Below are positions 1 through 9,208 of a stretch of DNA of 64,000 nt, piece after piece. Origin of the DNA: CAYRUD01 sp964427425 (lineage in GTDB: Bacteria; Chlamydiota; Chlamydiia; Chlamydiales; FEN-1388); NCBI GenBank assembly GCA_964427425.1, contig CAYRUD010000002.1:62001-126000 (forward strand), in the 5' to 3' direction. The number at the start of each line of letters is the position of its first letter. Within the stretch, counting starts at the first letter, position 1. The notes under the pieces were generated by a model. That model had not been told where the DNA came from. It did not search any database and saw nothing but the letters and a program-made list of their open reading frames with translations. Made by a program: the position numbers and the translations under genes.

Positions 1-1172
1 ATGGGATGGCTCTTGAGTTCACAAGCACAAGTCTTAAAGACGATAAATATACGGTACTCTGGGCAGTCAATCAAAATGGGAATGCCCTTCAATTCGCAAG
101 CGAGGGACGCAGGAATGAGGAAGAGATTGTTGCCGCAGCATATAAGAACGATAAAAAATCACTTCAATATGCAGGTAATGACATAGCTATTAAGTATGTT
201 AAAAATGATTGTCTTAATATTAAATTTGTAAATGACACAATAAAATCAAATAGAGAAGCCGTCCTTGAAGCTATCAAACAGGATGGACGAGCTCTTTACT
301 GTGCGAGTGAGGCGTTAAGAAGCGATAGGGAAGTTGTCCTTAAAGCGGTTCAGCAAAATGGATTCGCCCTTGAGTTCGCAAGCGAGAAGCTAAAAGCTGA
401 TAGAGAAGTAGTCCGTGAAGCAGTTCAGCAAAATGGATTCGCCCTTCGGTTCGCAAGCGAGCAGCTAAGAAGCGATAGGGAAGTTGTCCTTAAAGCGGTT
501 CAGCAAAATGGAATGGCTCTTCAGTTCGCATGTAGAGAGCTAATAGATGATAGGGAAGTTGTCCTTAAAGCTGTTCAGCAGGATGGAATAGCTTTATGTA
601 ATACAAGTGAAAAGCTAAAAGCTGATAGAGAAGTAGTCCTCGAAGCTGTTAAGCAAAATGGAAGAGCGCTTCGATTTGCAAGCAATGAACTAAAAGGTGA
701 TAAGGAAGTAGTCCTCGAAGCTGTTAAGCAATATGGAATGTCTCTTCAGTTCGCAAGCGAGGAACTAAAAAATGATAAAGAAGTTGTCCTTGAAGCTGTT
801 AAGCAGAATGGTATGGCGCTGTATTTCGCGAGCAAGCAAATACAAAGTGATATTGAAGTCGTACGTGCTTCTTTTACTCATAATAAGAGGGGATTATGTT
901 TCGCTGATAAAAGCGCGGTTATCGAATTGGTCAAAGAAAATGTATTCTCTTTGGATTTCGCTTCAGATGCGCACAGATATGACCCGGACGTTGTAAAGGC
1001 CGCTATTGAAAGCCGCAAGAATAACATTCTCATCGGTAGGGATAAGATTCGGGGAAATCAGAACAATACAGATAGGGAAATTTCAGAAATAAGATACAAA
1101 TTGTTTAAAAATATCCGAGAACAAATTAATACGAGCCACGGTTCTCCCAGGAGCAGCTCAAGCCTGAGATAA
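1..1172 (+). CDS. DUF4116-repeat protein, 5' end outside the window
   Basis: The reading frame is open from base 3 and already inside a repeat (NGMALEF...), so the first Met in the window is an internal repeat residue and the true start lies upstream. The visible 388+ residues consist almost entirely of a 25-residue repeat with the pattern (R/K)EVVLxAVxQNGxALxFAS followed by xxLxxD, the hallmark of DUF4116 proteins, which are abundant in amoeba-associated bacteria and have no established biochemical role. At least eight regular copies lie in the centre; copies become irregular towards the C-terminus, which ends in a Ser-rich tail. No signal peptide or membrane segment can be judged because the N-terminus is missing. 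Probable secreted effector by analogy with its neighbours; family call firm, function unknown. Confidence 0.85.
   Translation, partial: GMALEFTSTSLKDDKYTVLWAVNQNGNALQFASEGRRNEEEIVAAAYKNDKKSLQYAGNDIAIKYVKNDCLNIKFVNDTIKSNREAVLEAIKQDGRALYCASEALRSDREVVLKAVQQNGFALEFASEKLKADREVVREAVQQNGFALRFASEQLRSDREVVLKAVQQNGMALQFACRELIDDREVVLKAVQQDGIALCNTSEKLKADREVVLEAVKQNGRALRFASNELKGDKEVVLEAVKQYGMSLQFASEELKNDKEVVLEAVKQNGMALYFASKQIQSDIEVVRASFTHNKRGLCFADKSAVIELVKENVFSLDFASDAHRYDPDVVKAAIESRKNNILIGRDKIRGNQNNTDREISEIRYKLFKNIREQINTSHGSPRSSSSLR
249..876 (+). repeat. 75-bp tandem repeats encoding DUF4116 units
   Basis: Successive in-frame units are spaced 75 bp apart (for example the Asp codon that opens units at 324 and 399) and share long near-identical stretches such as gttgtccttaaagcggttca. 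The most similar copies lie in the middle, between about 320 and 560, as expected if the array changes length by slippage or unequal recombination. Confidence 0.85.
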
Positions 1173-1311
1173 TTAAAATAAATGGTGGGGGTTTTCACTA
1201 TAACGCTTGTTATGAAAGCGTGGGATACCCTTGCCTCCCCTCTTTTAACACACCTTATCTGATGTGTTTGTGTAGTTGCCTTCGAGGTAATTCTCTTCAT
1301 ATTCTTACTCA

Positions 1312-1348
1312 GCCTTATAGTAAATACTCTATAAGGCTTTTTCTTTTT
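1312..1348 (+). terminator. Rho-independent terminator after the DUF4116 gene
   Basis: A perfect 9-bp stem (gccttatag / ctataaggc) with an 8-nt loop is followed by tttttctttttaa. It lies about 140 bases past the stop codon of the + strand gene and before the convergent stop of the Sel1 gene. Confidence 0.8.
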
Positions 1349-1394
1349 AATTCTTACATTTTTGCCTGATAATGAAGCTTGGAACGGCTTCTGA

Positions 1395-3173
1395 TTAAGG
1401 CAAAGGCTGTCGGGATTGCTCGATATAGTTAAAAGCTGATGTCGGTTCGATAGCACAGGCATGAGATAGGTGATAAAGAGCCGCTTTTGAGTCTTTAAAT
1501 AATCTCCAATAAAGCTCTCCGAGAATTGCGCGGACATAACCGTTGTGAGGATTGATCTGATACGCTCTTATAAAATGTAAAAAGGCTTCGCGTAGATCTT
1601 GATTTACGCCTCCTCCTCCCCTCAGATACAGTGTGCCAAGAGTTGATAGCGCAAAATCGTTGCTACTGTCGAGATTGCATGCTCTTATGAGATATGATTC
1701 CGCTGTAATGATATCTTTTGGAACTCCTTTCCCATTTAAGTAGATGGCACCGAGGAAAGCGTATGCTGATCCATTGTTATCATCACTGACGCATTCTTCC
1801 TCGATAGTAGTGATCTTGGATGGAATCATTGAGCGGTATTCCTTATCCAGGAATGCTTGCGTAAAGTGTGCGTATGCTTTTTCTGGACTTTTGTGTTCTT
1901 CTACTGTGAGGTATATGTTGCAAAGCTCGATATGAGCAGTTGCGTGATTCGGATAGAGCTCACTTGCCTTTTCGTAGTAAGCGATAGCTTTTGAATAATC
2001 TTTGGGAATCCCATTTCCGCCATTGGAGTAAATCGTACCAAGAAGAGTGTACGTCAAATAATAGGACGGTTCTAATTGTATAGCTTTATTTAGATAGTAG
2101 AGCGCTTTGGACAAATCCACCGGGATATCATCATTGCCATACACATAAAGTTTCCCCAAGCGGGCATTTATTAAGGCACTATTAGGGTTGAGTTGATACG
2201 CGTGTAAAAGATGACTTTTAGCTCTTAGACAATCTTTTGGTATGGTTTGACTTCCTTTTAAATATACATCACTGAGCAGAAGGTGAATGAGGAAGTGATT
2301 GGGGGAAAGGTCGTGGGCCTTATTTAAATGATAAAAGGCTCTTTCAATATCTGCGGAGTCCCCACTTTCGCCATATAGATAATAAATTGCCAACTCTGTG
2401 TGAGCAAAAACGTTATTTGGATCAATCTCTAGGATAGAAAATAAATGATTAGATGCCTCTTTAGAGTTTTTATTAACTCCTTCACCAGACAAGTAACAGC
2501 TTGCAATCGTTAAATGAGCAAATACATTTTGTCGATCGTAGAGTAGAGCCTCTTGTGAGAGCTTAAAGGCTTTATTGAGATCTTTTGGGAAGTGATTGCC
2601 TCCTTCCCTATACAGCAAAGCAAGTCTAGATAAGGCCAATGAGTTTTGAGGGCAAAGCTCGCAAGAAAGCTTATAATGGAAATATGCTCTATCGTTATCA
2701 TTTTTTTCTTTTCTGAATAGCTCGCCAAGAATGGCATGAGCGAAGGCATTCTTAGGGTTTATTCTACACAGCTCTGTCAGGTGAAAGAAATCCTTTATGG
2801 GGTTACGGAAAGTACAGATTCCATTTGCCAAGTACTGATCGGTAAGCTCTGCGTTCAATTTTTGTTCACTTGTACTCAGGGACTCTTCTTGATTTGTCTG
2901 AATTTCTTCGCAGTCCTTTGGGGAGAGTAGATGAAAAACTCTTTGAAATCTTTCCAAGCATTCTTCATGGGCATCTTTTCTCGTGAACGATTTTGTGCTC
3001 AGTAAAGACGATGAATTATTTGAAATATGATTTGAGGAATAAGCGTTCCAATTGTTGAATGAATTTTGTCTTTCAGTTTGTAATGTTTGCCTATCTTCCC
3101 GGAGAAGATCGCTTGCTCGAGTACAAAGATGGCTCTGTTGTGTACTACTTGATAAAGGAATATTTATATTCAT
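1395..3173 (-). CDS. Sel1-like/TPR repeat protein
   Basis: 592 residues. After a polar, Ser/Thr/Gln-rich N-terminal region (about 1-130) the rest is a run of roughly 36-residue helical repeats of Sel1/TPR type: each ends with patterns like LGxLYxxG(G/N)xGxPKDxxKAxxYxxKAxxLxP (for instance YSNGGNGIPKDYSKAIAYYE). Such solenoids are protein-binding scaffolds; in intracellular bacteria Sel1 proteins are frequently secreted effectors or host-interaction factors. No membrane segment. The start begins MNINIPLSSS, like the MNIN starts of the large DUF4116-type proteins near 43 and 47 kb, and has an AGAGGAA ribosome-binding site 9-10 bases upstream. It is a single-gene unit with AT-rich flanks. Repeat class is clear; the binding partner cannot be deduced. 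Confidence 0.85.
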   Translation of the reverse strand: MNINIPLSSSTQQSHLCTRASDLLREDRQTLQTERQNSFNNWNAYSSNHISNNSSSLLSTKSFTRKDAHEECLERFQRVFHLLSPKDCEEIQTNQEESLSTSEQKLNAELTDQYLANGICTFRNPIKDFFHLTELCRINPKNAFAHAILGELFRKEKNDNDRAYFHYKLSCELCPQNSLALSRLALLYREGGNHFPKDLNKAFKLSQEALLYDRQNVFAHLTIASCYLSGEGVNKNSKEASNHLFSILEIDPNNVFAHTELAIYYLYGESGDSADIERAFYHLNKAHDLSPNHFLIHLLLSDVYLKGSQTIPKDCLRAKSHLLHAYQLNPNSALINARLGKLYVYGNDDIPVDLSKALYYLNKAIQLEPSYYLTYTLLGTIYSNGGNGIPKDYSKAIAYYEKASELYPNHATAHIELCNIYLTVEEHKSPEKAYAHFTQAFLDKEYRSMIPSKITTIEEECVSDDNNGSAYAFLGAIYLNGKGVPKDIITAESYLIRACNLDSSNDFALSTLGTLYLRGGGGVNQDLREAFLHFIRAYQINPHNGYVRAILGELYWRLFKDSKAALYHLSHACAIEPTSAFNYIEQSRQPLP

Positions 3174-3385
3174 TATGCATTTCCTCTGCTTATTTGAGAG
3201 GATGCTCTTATATCCTGTACTAATTAAAATTCAAAGTAACTGGCGAATGATTCTTTACTAAGGTGGCCCTGGAGAAGCCTGAATATTGGAGGGTTGAATT
3301 ATCTTGTCAGGAAGCGTAGTTGAGAGGATATTTCATAAAGTGAACATGTTCTACAGCAACTACGCAGTTTTATCTCAATGAATTA

Positions 3386-4261
3386 TTAGCCGTGATTTTG
3401 ATCGTTTGTTTCGCTAGTGTCAGTAATATCCTCAATTTTTACGAATGACGCATAGTTGGTCGATGGATCGTTATTTAAATAATGGTTCAAACAGCCAGTA
3501 AATACAATCTCATTCTCAAACTCATCAATTGATTCAGTAACAAAATACTTAAAAGATGGCTCTAAAGCTACTTCAAGCTCCATGCATTTCTCTTTAGAGA
3601 GTCTTTTTATGAAGTCAGTGAGTTCATCGTTCCAAATCGATAGTCCGAATGTATGTTTTAATTTTTTGTAGTCTTGTCGAAGCGACTCATTGCTCTTTAA
3701 TTGTTCATCTAATAGTTGCATATTTACACGCGCGACTAATGCAAACATATTATTATCTCGATTTCTCATTTCAACTTGAGTGCGTGGAAGTGGAACGTGA
3801 GCAATAACATGTTTAGAAGATAGGTCATCGTGAGCGTAAGTGACTTCCTGAGTAGCTAAGTAAAACCGTTTATCTTTTAGATAATCTTTAAACGTCGGAT
3901 AGAGCTGACTCGAACGAAAGTCCGACTCAATTTCAGTTTTAATTGTACGTGTTCCCCTTTTTTCGTTAAGGCACATTACAATCATGTTAATGCTTTGAGT
4001 AAGTCGTGCGAGATGCCGAGATTCTTCAAATATCTCATGGAAATAGCGGCAGCTATTTTTGAGATTAACGGCATCTTTTATATTTCCGTATTCAAAAATA
4101 AGATGGAGTATTTCTGGAGGGAGTTCATTAATGTTAAGGCTTGACGAGCTTCCTTTTACAACAGCACCTGCGTATTCACCTCTTTTAGAAATATTATTTT
4201 CTGTATTAGTAACAATAGATAAATCACGAAAATTGCTATCTGACGAAAGCTTGTTAATCAT
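3386..4261 (-). CDS. F-box-like protein (subfamily A)
   Basis: 291 residues. Residues 45-80 form an F-box: the motif INELPPEILHLIF, then a second helix with LKNSCRYFHEIF, matching the LPxEILxxIFxxL...VCKxF consensus. In eukaryotes this domain binds SKP1 and brings substrates to the SCF ubiquitin ligase; in bacteria such proteins are usually translocated effectors. The C-terminal 200 residues have no recognisable domain. The N-terminus (MINKLSSDSNFRDLSI) and the C-terminal acidic motif FVKIEDITD (residues 273-281) are shared with the F-box protein ending at 8222, so these two form one subfamily. The N-terminus is polar and unstructured, as expected for a type III secretion signal. Confidence 0.8.
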   Translation of the reverse strand: MINKLSSDSNFRDLSIVTNTENNISKRGEYAGAVVKGSSSSLNINELPPEILHLIFEYGNIKDAVNLKNSCRYFHEIFEESRHLARLTQSINMIVMCLNEKRGTRTIKTEIESDFRSSQLYPTFKDYLKDKRFYLATQEVTYAHDDLSSKHVIAHVPLPRTQVEMRNRDNNMFALVARVNMQLLDEQLKSNESLRQDYKKLKHTFGLSIWNDELTDFIKRLSKEKCMELEVALEPSFKYFVTESIDEFENEIVFTGCLNHYLNNDPSTNYASFVKIEDITDTSETNDQNHG

Positions 4262-4574
4262 CTTACTCCTATTAGGTTTACATTAGAGAACTGGCTACAT
4301 AATTGTTAATTGCAGTTATATTTTAAAATTAAAAATATATTAATTCAATTAATTATCCAATTAATATTAAATCACATTGTTACACTTAAGCGTATGGGAA
4401 AATATAAGAACCCCTTGACTTCCTATCTGAATATCATTCGCACTCCTGTTCAAATATTCACTTTTTGAATTCTGTACGAATTTATCTTTTGCCACTTCAT
4501 TTGACTTGTCTTTCACCTTTTGCAAATTTGCCACTTCATTTAATGTGAAAAATATTTTTAAATTGGGGTATAAT
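4262..4574. other. Divergent intergenic region with a 15-bp direct repeat
   Basis: About 310 bases, strongly AT-rich, between an F-box gene and an exported hydrolase gene that point away from each other, so both promoters should lie here. The 15-mer tttgccacttcattt occurs twice, at 4488-4502 and 4527-4541 (39-bp period), just upstream of the hydrolase start. No convincing promoter boxes or RNA gene were found. Confidence 0.4.
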
Positions 4575-5597
4575 ATGGTTCTTCATCTATACAAAGCACG
4601 AGCTCTCTTAGCTGGAGCTATTCTCTTTTCAAGCTTCTCGAGTTTAGAAGCATGCTCGAGGATATTTTGGGATAATCAGATTAATAAAGTCACAAGTAGA
4701 ACGATGGATGTGTACATGGACGACACCCCTTGTTTTACAATGTACTCAAGAGGGATGTTACGCGATGGCAATGCAGGAGACAATTCACTGAAATGGACAT
4801 CGAAATACGGAAGCCTTGTTGTCAGGTCCTTTAATGATGGCGCCACAATTGATGGAATGAACGAGAAGGGCCTAGGAGCGCATGTTCTCTACTTGGAAGG
4901 AACACAGTATGAAGCTCGCGATAAAAGACCGGGAATCTCAAATGGTTTGTGGATTCAATATTTTCTTGATAACTTCTCGACAGTGAAAGAAGCTTTAGAT
5001 TCGCTGAAATCTTTCCAGGTCGTATCAACAATAATTGCTGAAAGAGAATGGCCCGCACACATTGCGTTAGAAGATGTAACAGGTGATTCAGTAATTATTG
5101 AGTTCATAAATGGAAAGCAAGTCATTCACCACGGCCCGCAATATACTGTCATGACAAATGAGCCTTCCTATGATATTCAACTCAACAATTTGAAAAGATA
5201 TAAATATTTTGGCGGTACTCTCCCGCTTCCTGGAGACACAGACCCTGAAAGCCGCTTTGTCAGATGCTCTGCCTATCTTAAAACGCTCCCTCAACCTAAG
5301 AATCTTCAAGAAGCTATTGGATTGTCTTTGAGTGCAATTCGTCCAGTACAAATCCCATTTGGAGCCGAAGATACATCCGGATCAGCTTGGGTGGATAGTT
5401 GGCCAACTCGTTGGGCAGCCGTGACCGACATTACAAACTTAACCTATTATTTCAACTCGACTCTTACGCCAAATATTGTTTGGGTAGATTTGAAAAAGCT
5501 AGATTTTTCCTCCAAAAAAGATCCTGTAGCTGTTCCCCTCCAAGATTTGAATCTTGTAGGTGATATCTCTGATAAATTCGTAGCGAAAAATAGCTGA
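4575..5597 (+). CDS. Exported choloylglycine-hydrolase/penicillin V acylase family (Ntn hydrolase)
   Basis: An earlier start at 4506 exists, but the ATG at 4575 (ggggta just upstream) gives a standard signal peptide (LLAGAILFSSFSSLEA) and a 340-residue protein. Cleavage after EA would expose Cys27 as the first residue of the mature protein, exactly what this N-terminal-nucleophile family needs (mature proteins start with CxR/CSR; here CSRIFWDN). The following SRTMD(V/W) segment and the conserved MNEKGLxxHVLYLEG region match linear amide C-N hydrolases. Family members cleave bile salt amides, penicillin V or N-acyl homoserine lactones, so the substrate is uncertain; the periplasm or outside is the likely site. 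A hairpin follows at 5609. Confidence 0.85.
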   Translation: MVLHLYKARALLAGAILFSSFSSLEACSRIFWDNQINKVTSRTMDVYMDDTPCFTMYSRGMLRDGNAGDNSLKWTSKYGSLVVRSFNDGATIDGMNEKGLGAHVLYLEGTQYEARDKRPGISNGLWIQYFLDNFSTVKEALDSLKSFQVVSTIIAEREWPAHIALEDVTGDSVIIEFINGKQVIHHGPQYTVMTNEPSYDIQLNNLKRYKYFGGTLPLPGDTDPESRFVRCSAYLKTLPQPKNLQEAIGLSLSAIRPVQIPFGAEDTSGSAWVDSWPTRWAAVTDITNLTYYFNSTLTPNIVWVDLKKLDFSSKKDPVAVPLQDLNLVGDISDKFVAKNS

Positions 5598-5608
5598 GAT
5601 AGCCTCTC

Positions 5609-5643
5609 AAGAGGGATAGTCACATATCGGCTATCCCTTCTTA
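5609..5643 (+). terminator. Hairpin terminator after the Ntn hydrolase
   Basis: GGGATAG at 5613-5619 pairs with CTATCCC at 5631-5637, extended by A-T and G-T pairs and followed by ttcttaag. The U-tract is weak. Confidence 0.55.
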
Positions 5644-5700
5644 AGTATCTTTAGTCTGATCTATACATTTCTGAGCTATACGGAGTTGAATGAGAAGCAT

Positions 5701-7272
5701 ATGTTTAATCCCTCTATGAATTCAGTATTCCAAGGAGTTGTAAAGACATCCTCTCATGTTGTTGACACTGCGAAGAATCTGAAAGGCTGCAGCTCAGACA
5801 AAAAGGTAAGAAAACTCATACAAGAGATTGAACTGCATTCAACAGCTATCGTGAAAGAAATTGCTGATCCAAATAAGCGAAGTGTAAAAAAAATTAATGA
5901 GACGAGTCAGAAGTTAAAAAATTGTGAAATGGCTTTGAAAAAGGCGCTCAAATCAGTTAAAGCTGACCACACTCACAGTAAGAATATAAGTGAGAGTGTT
6001 GAGACCTCCCTCTCGTCAATTAAAGTAGCAGAAAGCATTTTATCATTTGATCAAGAGTTTAAAGCAGAATTTGAGCAACTAGAAGACGAGATAGGGAAAA
6101 TCGGCCTTCAATCAAACTGGTTGCGCCTTGGCGAAGATGAGATCAGTTTTACAACAGAGACTTATGCAAAAGCTTTAGATCAACTTAAAAAATTATGGAT
6201 GATTTATTCTCAATATAGCGCTCACACTGAATACCCTCCATCGTATCATGAGTACATCAATGGAAAGTTAAAAGATGCGTTCCATCTGGTACAGATATCA
6301 TTAGCCGAACACTCCTCCTATATACAAGAGAAGCTTCCCGAGATACTTGAAAAGAGAAAAGAAGAAATTTCGCAGGCTCGCATCCATTTACTTCAAGGGG
6401 GATCTGAAGACATTATTGGATCGTATCGTGAATTCTCAGAGGCGGTTCAAAAGCTGCAGGCTTTAGAAAGACAATTTGCTACAGCATGCGAAACTTTAAA
6501 TAAAGCGTCAGTATGGATTGCACAATTACGTGACAACCAAGGAGAAGTTGCTCAACATAGTTTTCTCGGAGCAATTGTTGATTCAATATCCAAATCTCTA
6601 TTTAGACCTTCGACTGCCCAAGAATTCATAACGAATGTTGCAGATCACTTAAAAAACGATGTTCTTTTTTACAGCGATGCTCACAAAACGATTAAAGATC
6701 TACTATCCACATCTCTTGAGTCCATTGAAGAGGTAAATCATGCGTTTATTCAGCTCATAACGGATCAATCTGGGGGATCTTCTCAGCTTTTAGAGTATAT
6801 GAAAGGCCTTAAAGATAAGATTGAGAAGGAGACTCTCTCCTATAATGAATATGTTGAGATAAAGAAGCAGTTCCTCTCAGTCGAGTTTCTCATTAGTACG
6901 ATTTCAGTTACTGATGGAAAAGCTGCTGCACAACCTGACATTTTAAACTCTTTGAAATCTATACGATTCGATCTTAAGAAATCCATCGAAAGTTTTGAAA
7001 AGAAGACTGGGTTTACTTTCTCTCATGAAACTGAAGTAACTGACAGACTTAAGCTTTTAAGTCATCGATGGGAAAAAGATCTTATCGCGACAGAATGGAG
7101 TGACACGACAAAAAGAGTGGTGCGGACCTGCTGTAAAGCCCTGCAACTCTACGCACGAATCTACAAACCTGCCAAGGTGTACAGGGCAAATCTCCTCAAA
7201 AAAACAATAGAAAACACGAATAATGCTCCTCCCCATATTCGTAAAATTATGGATATTGGTTTTCGTAAATAA
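5701..7272 (+). CDS. Uncharacterised coiled-coil protein
   Basis: The frame opens with TTG at 5686, but a ggag at 5682 is too close to that codon; the ATG at 5701 (523 residues, MFNPSMNSVFQG) is the more likely start. The protein is almost wholly helical and rich in Lys and Glu, with long amphipathic stretches (for example residues 30-95 and 115-260) suggesting extended coiled coils. There is no signal peptide, no membrane segment and no domain I recognise. It is followed on the same strand, 64 bases later, by another uncharacterised helical protein. Location between secreted hydrolase and F-box genes, and a short polar N-terminus, fit a secreted effector, but this is only context. Confidence 0.7.
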   Translation: MFNPSMNSVFQGVVKTSSHVVDTAKNLKGCSSDKKVRKLIQEIELHSTAIVKEIADPNKRSVKKINETSQKLKNCEMALKKALKSVKADHTHSKNISESVETSLSSIKVAESILSFDQEFKAEFEQLEDEIGKIGLQSNWLRLGEDEISFTTETYAKALDQLKKLWMIYSQYSAHTEYPPSYHEYINGKLKDAFHLVQISLAEHSSYIQEKLPEILEKRKEEISQARIHLLQGGSEDIIGSYREFSEAVQKLQALERQFATACETLNKASVWIAQLRDNQGEVAQHSFLGAIVDSISKSLFRPSTAQEFITNVADHLKNDVLFYSDAHKTIKDLLSTSLESIEEVNHAFIQLITDQSGGSSQLLEYMKGLKDKIEKETLSYNEYVEIKKQFLSVEFLISTISVTDGKAAAQPDILNSLKSIRFDLKKSIESFEKKTGFTFSHETEVTDRLKLLSHRWEKDLIATEWSDTTKRVVRTCCKALQLYARIYKPAKVYRANLLKKTIENTNNAPPHIRKIMDIGFRK

Positions 7273-7336
7273 ATTTTTATTTAGGGTTATTATATAACGA
7301 TTACTTAAATAAGAACTGAAGTATAGGTATATCTGT

Positions 7337-8155
7337 ATGCAAATACAAGGCTCTCGCTTTAGTGTGGGTTATTATGCTGATAACTACAATAATGATGAGG
7401 ATCAAGTCGATGAGGGACAAGTTCAAGATATAGATCAGCCGCGACCTGATGCCTCGTTGCTATCCATCGATACCTTTGCATACGCTAAAAATAGCGTTCT
7501 TAACATAATTACTAAGCTTACAGAGCGATTATCGGATGTTGGTTTAGAAGGCGACACTGATCAAGAAGCTGTCCTTGACAGCGATGAAGATGGGGAAGGA
7601 GAAACGCCAATTTCCCCTGCCTATTCTCTTTCCCCTCATTTTCCTTTTGGTGGCTTAGACTATATGGTGCAGAATCAGCAAACAAAAGAGGGACATGCTC
7701 GAGGAGATTATAAGTTCTACAATCACTTCTTTGTGAAAAAAAACTATGAAACGGCAGAGTTTTATTTACGAAGTGCATTAAAGTCTAACATTGAGACGAC
7801 TATAATATGCCTTGAAGATGATCTAAAACGGTATGTAAATAAATATAATCGATTGGTTCGTAGAAGTTCACATGCACATAAAAGCCTTCCTACGCCTCAC
7901 TTCGTATCAGACGAAAAAATAAACATCCAAAAACGCCATGAAAGCCACGCTAAAGAAGGAGATGAGCTCATTAATCCAAAAGAAGTTCTTATGAAAAGCG
8001 TAAATGATTTAGCTGAGATTATGAATGGGTTCTTGCTGATCATTAATACGATTGCCAAGGATGTATCTGAATTGCAGGATTTAGCTTCAAAAATTAGCAA
8101 TCAACAGGCAAAAGTTGTGCAGCTGAAAGATGAATTACAGCAAAAAGTTTATTAG
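7337..8155 (+). CDS. Uncharacterised protein with acidic linker and C-terminal coiled coil
   Basis: 272 residues starting at ATG 7337. The N-terminal third is Asp/Glu-rich and low in complexity (for example NNDEDQVDEGQVQDID, and DSDEDGEGE near residue 85). The C-terminal half is helical, ending in a heptad-like segment (LASKISNQQAKVVQLKDELQ). No known domain or signal peptide. Sixty-four bases separate it from the coiled-coil gene upstream, so the two may be co-transcribed; a strong inverted repeat lies 22 bases past its stop codon. Function unknown. Confidence 0.65.
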   Translation: MQIQGSRFSVGYYADNYNNDEDQVDEGQVQDIDQPRPDASLLSIDTFAYAKNSVLNIITKLTERLSDVGLEGDTDQEAVLDSDEDGEGETPISPAYSLSPHFPFGGLDYMVQNQQTKEGHARGDYKFYNHFFVKKNYETAEFYLRSALKSNIETTIICLEDDLKRYVNKYNRLVRRSSHAHKSLPTPHFVSDEKINIQKRHESHAKEGDELINPKEVLMKSVNDLAEIMNGFLLIINTIAKDVSELQDLASKISNQQAKVVQLKDELQQKVY

Positions 8156-8177
8156 GAAGAAGGTGGTAATTACTTAA

Positions 8178-8206
8178 GAGTGTAGGTAAAAAAAATACCT
8201 ACACTC
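8178..8206. terminator. 11-bp stem hairpin between convergent genes
   Basis: GAGTGTAGGTA at 8178-8188 pairs perfectly with TACCTACACTC at 8196-8206 around a seven-A loop. It lies between two convergent stop codons (8155 and 8222). There is no clear U-tract on either side, so its role as a bidirectional terminator is inferred from position. Confidence 0.55.
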
Positions 8207-8221
8207 GGAGATCTTACTTAT

Positions 8222-9208
8222 TTACTGGCCTTCTTGATCAGTGATATCTTCTATAACAGGCCCTGAACTTCGATCATCTTTATTAAGTTCGTGTAATACA
8301 TAATTGATAAAGAAACGGACATTTTGCGGTTTATTTGAAACTCCATTTCCGTTTCTGTAGGACGTATCTTCTCCAATCTGAAAAGCCTTCCCTTGATTGA
8401 CCAGGCTTTTAAGTAAATCATCGGCAAATCTCTGATATATTCTATCGATTTCTTTGCCTTCACCATTCCAGAAATAATTCCACGCCTCACCAGCGAGCCT
8501 TTCTCGCAATCTTCTGCTTGTATCATAATCTTGGAAGAAACTCTTTACTTTCAATGCGCAAGCCTTACAGAATAATCCGCTAATTGTAGATAACGCGGTA
8601 CTTGTTGCTACAGCTTTGTGTTTCCAAACGGAAAGCTGTCCAAGAGCCTTGATAACATCAGCATTTGAAAGATGAGCTATAAGTTGAATATCGAGCTCAT
8701 TTTGTCTTTCATAGCCAGTATGTGTAGCATTTAGCCCGAAAATATTAGTTGGCTTATATTGGTGGGTACCCCCTTCTAACATTATATGGCCGCTTTGAGC
8801 TTCCTTAGCAACGTTATATCTACGTGCTCCTAATACCTTTTCATCCATCTCATCTGATAATATTTTATTGGTAAAAGGGCTTAGTATAGCTTCTTTTTTT
8901 ACAAAACTAAAGAAGAGCTTAGCGAAGTTATTTCTAATATCATCCATTACGAGTTTTACGCTTTTTGACACTCTTTCTGAATGATGAGATACTGGATACG
9001 CCTCAAAGAATCTTTTGCAACAGGCTCGAGCTTTGTAAGCTGTTTCAAGGTCTGTGTATTCCAAAATATTATTTACTTCATCATCGCATAGCAATCCAAT
9101 TTTAGACTGAGTAACTGCATTGCGACAAGCTAGCTGCTGAACTGTATTCTCGGCGAACTGAATAGAAAGATCTTTAAATGCTGCTGTTGTATTAAGGTTA
9201 TTAACCAT
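8222..9208 (-). CDS. F-box-like protein (subfamily A, divergent F-box)
   Basis: 328 residues. Residues 38-70 hold a diverged F-box: GLLCDDEVNNILEYTDLETA followed by ARACCKRFFEAY, where the usual LPxE is replaced by LCDDE. The N-terminal FKDLSI and the C-terminal VIEDITD (residues 318-324, four residues from the end) are shared with the F-box protein at 3386-4261, showing common descent despite low similarity in the middle. The remaining region is helical without a known domain. Expected role: adaptor to a host SKP1-type ligase after secretion; the altered LP position leaves SKP1 binding less certain than for the others. Confidence 0.7.
   Translation of the reverse strand: MVNNLNTTAAFKDLSIQFAENTVQQLACRNAVTQSKIGLLCDDEVNNILEYTDLETAYKARACCKRFFEAYPVSHHSERVSKSVKLVMDDIRNNFAKLFFSFVKKEAILSPFTNKILSDEMDEKVLGARRYNVAKEAQSGHIMLEGGTHQYKPTNIFGLNATHTGYERQNELDIQLIAHLSNADVIKALGQLSVWKHKAVATSTALSTISGLFCKACALKVKSFFQDYDTSRRLRERLAGEAWNYFWNGEGKEIDRIYQRFADDLLKSLVNQGKAFQIGEDTSYRNGNGVSNKPQNVRFFINYVLHELNKDDRSSGPVIEDITDQEGQ

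Noticed and set aside
249..876. Regular repeats that could suggest a CRISPR array
   Set aside because: The 75-bp units are in frame, have no unique spacers and encode a conserved 25-residue protein repeat.
1058..1537. 159-codon minus strand frame after the DUF4116 gene
   Set aside because: It crosses a strong terminator and overlaps the ends of two real genes out of frame.
4488..4541. 15-bp direct repeat as an insertion-sequence scar
   Set aside because: Only 24 bases lie between the copies and nothing resembles a transposon end; probably a local slippage event or regulatory repeat.
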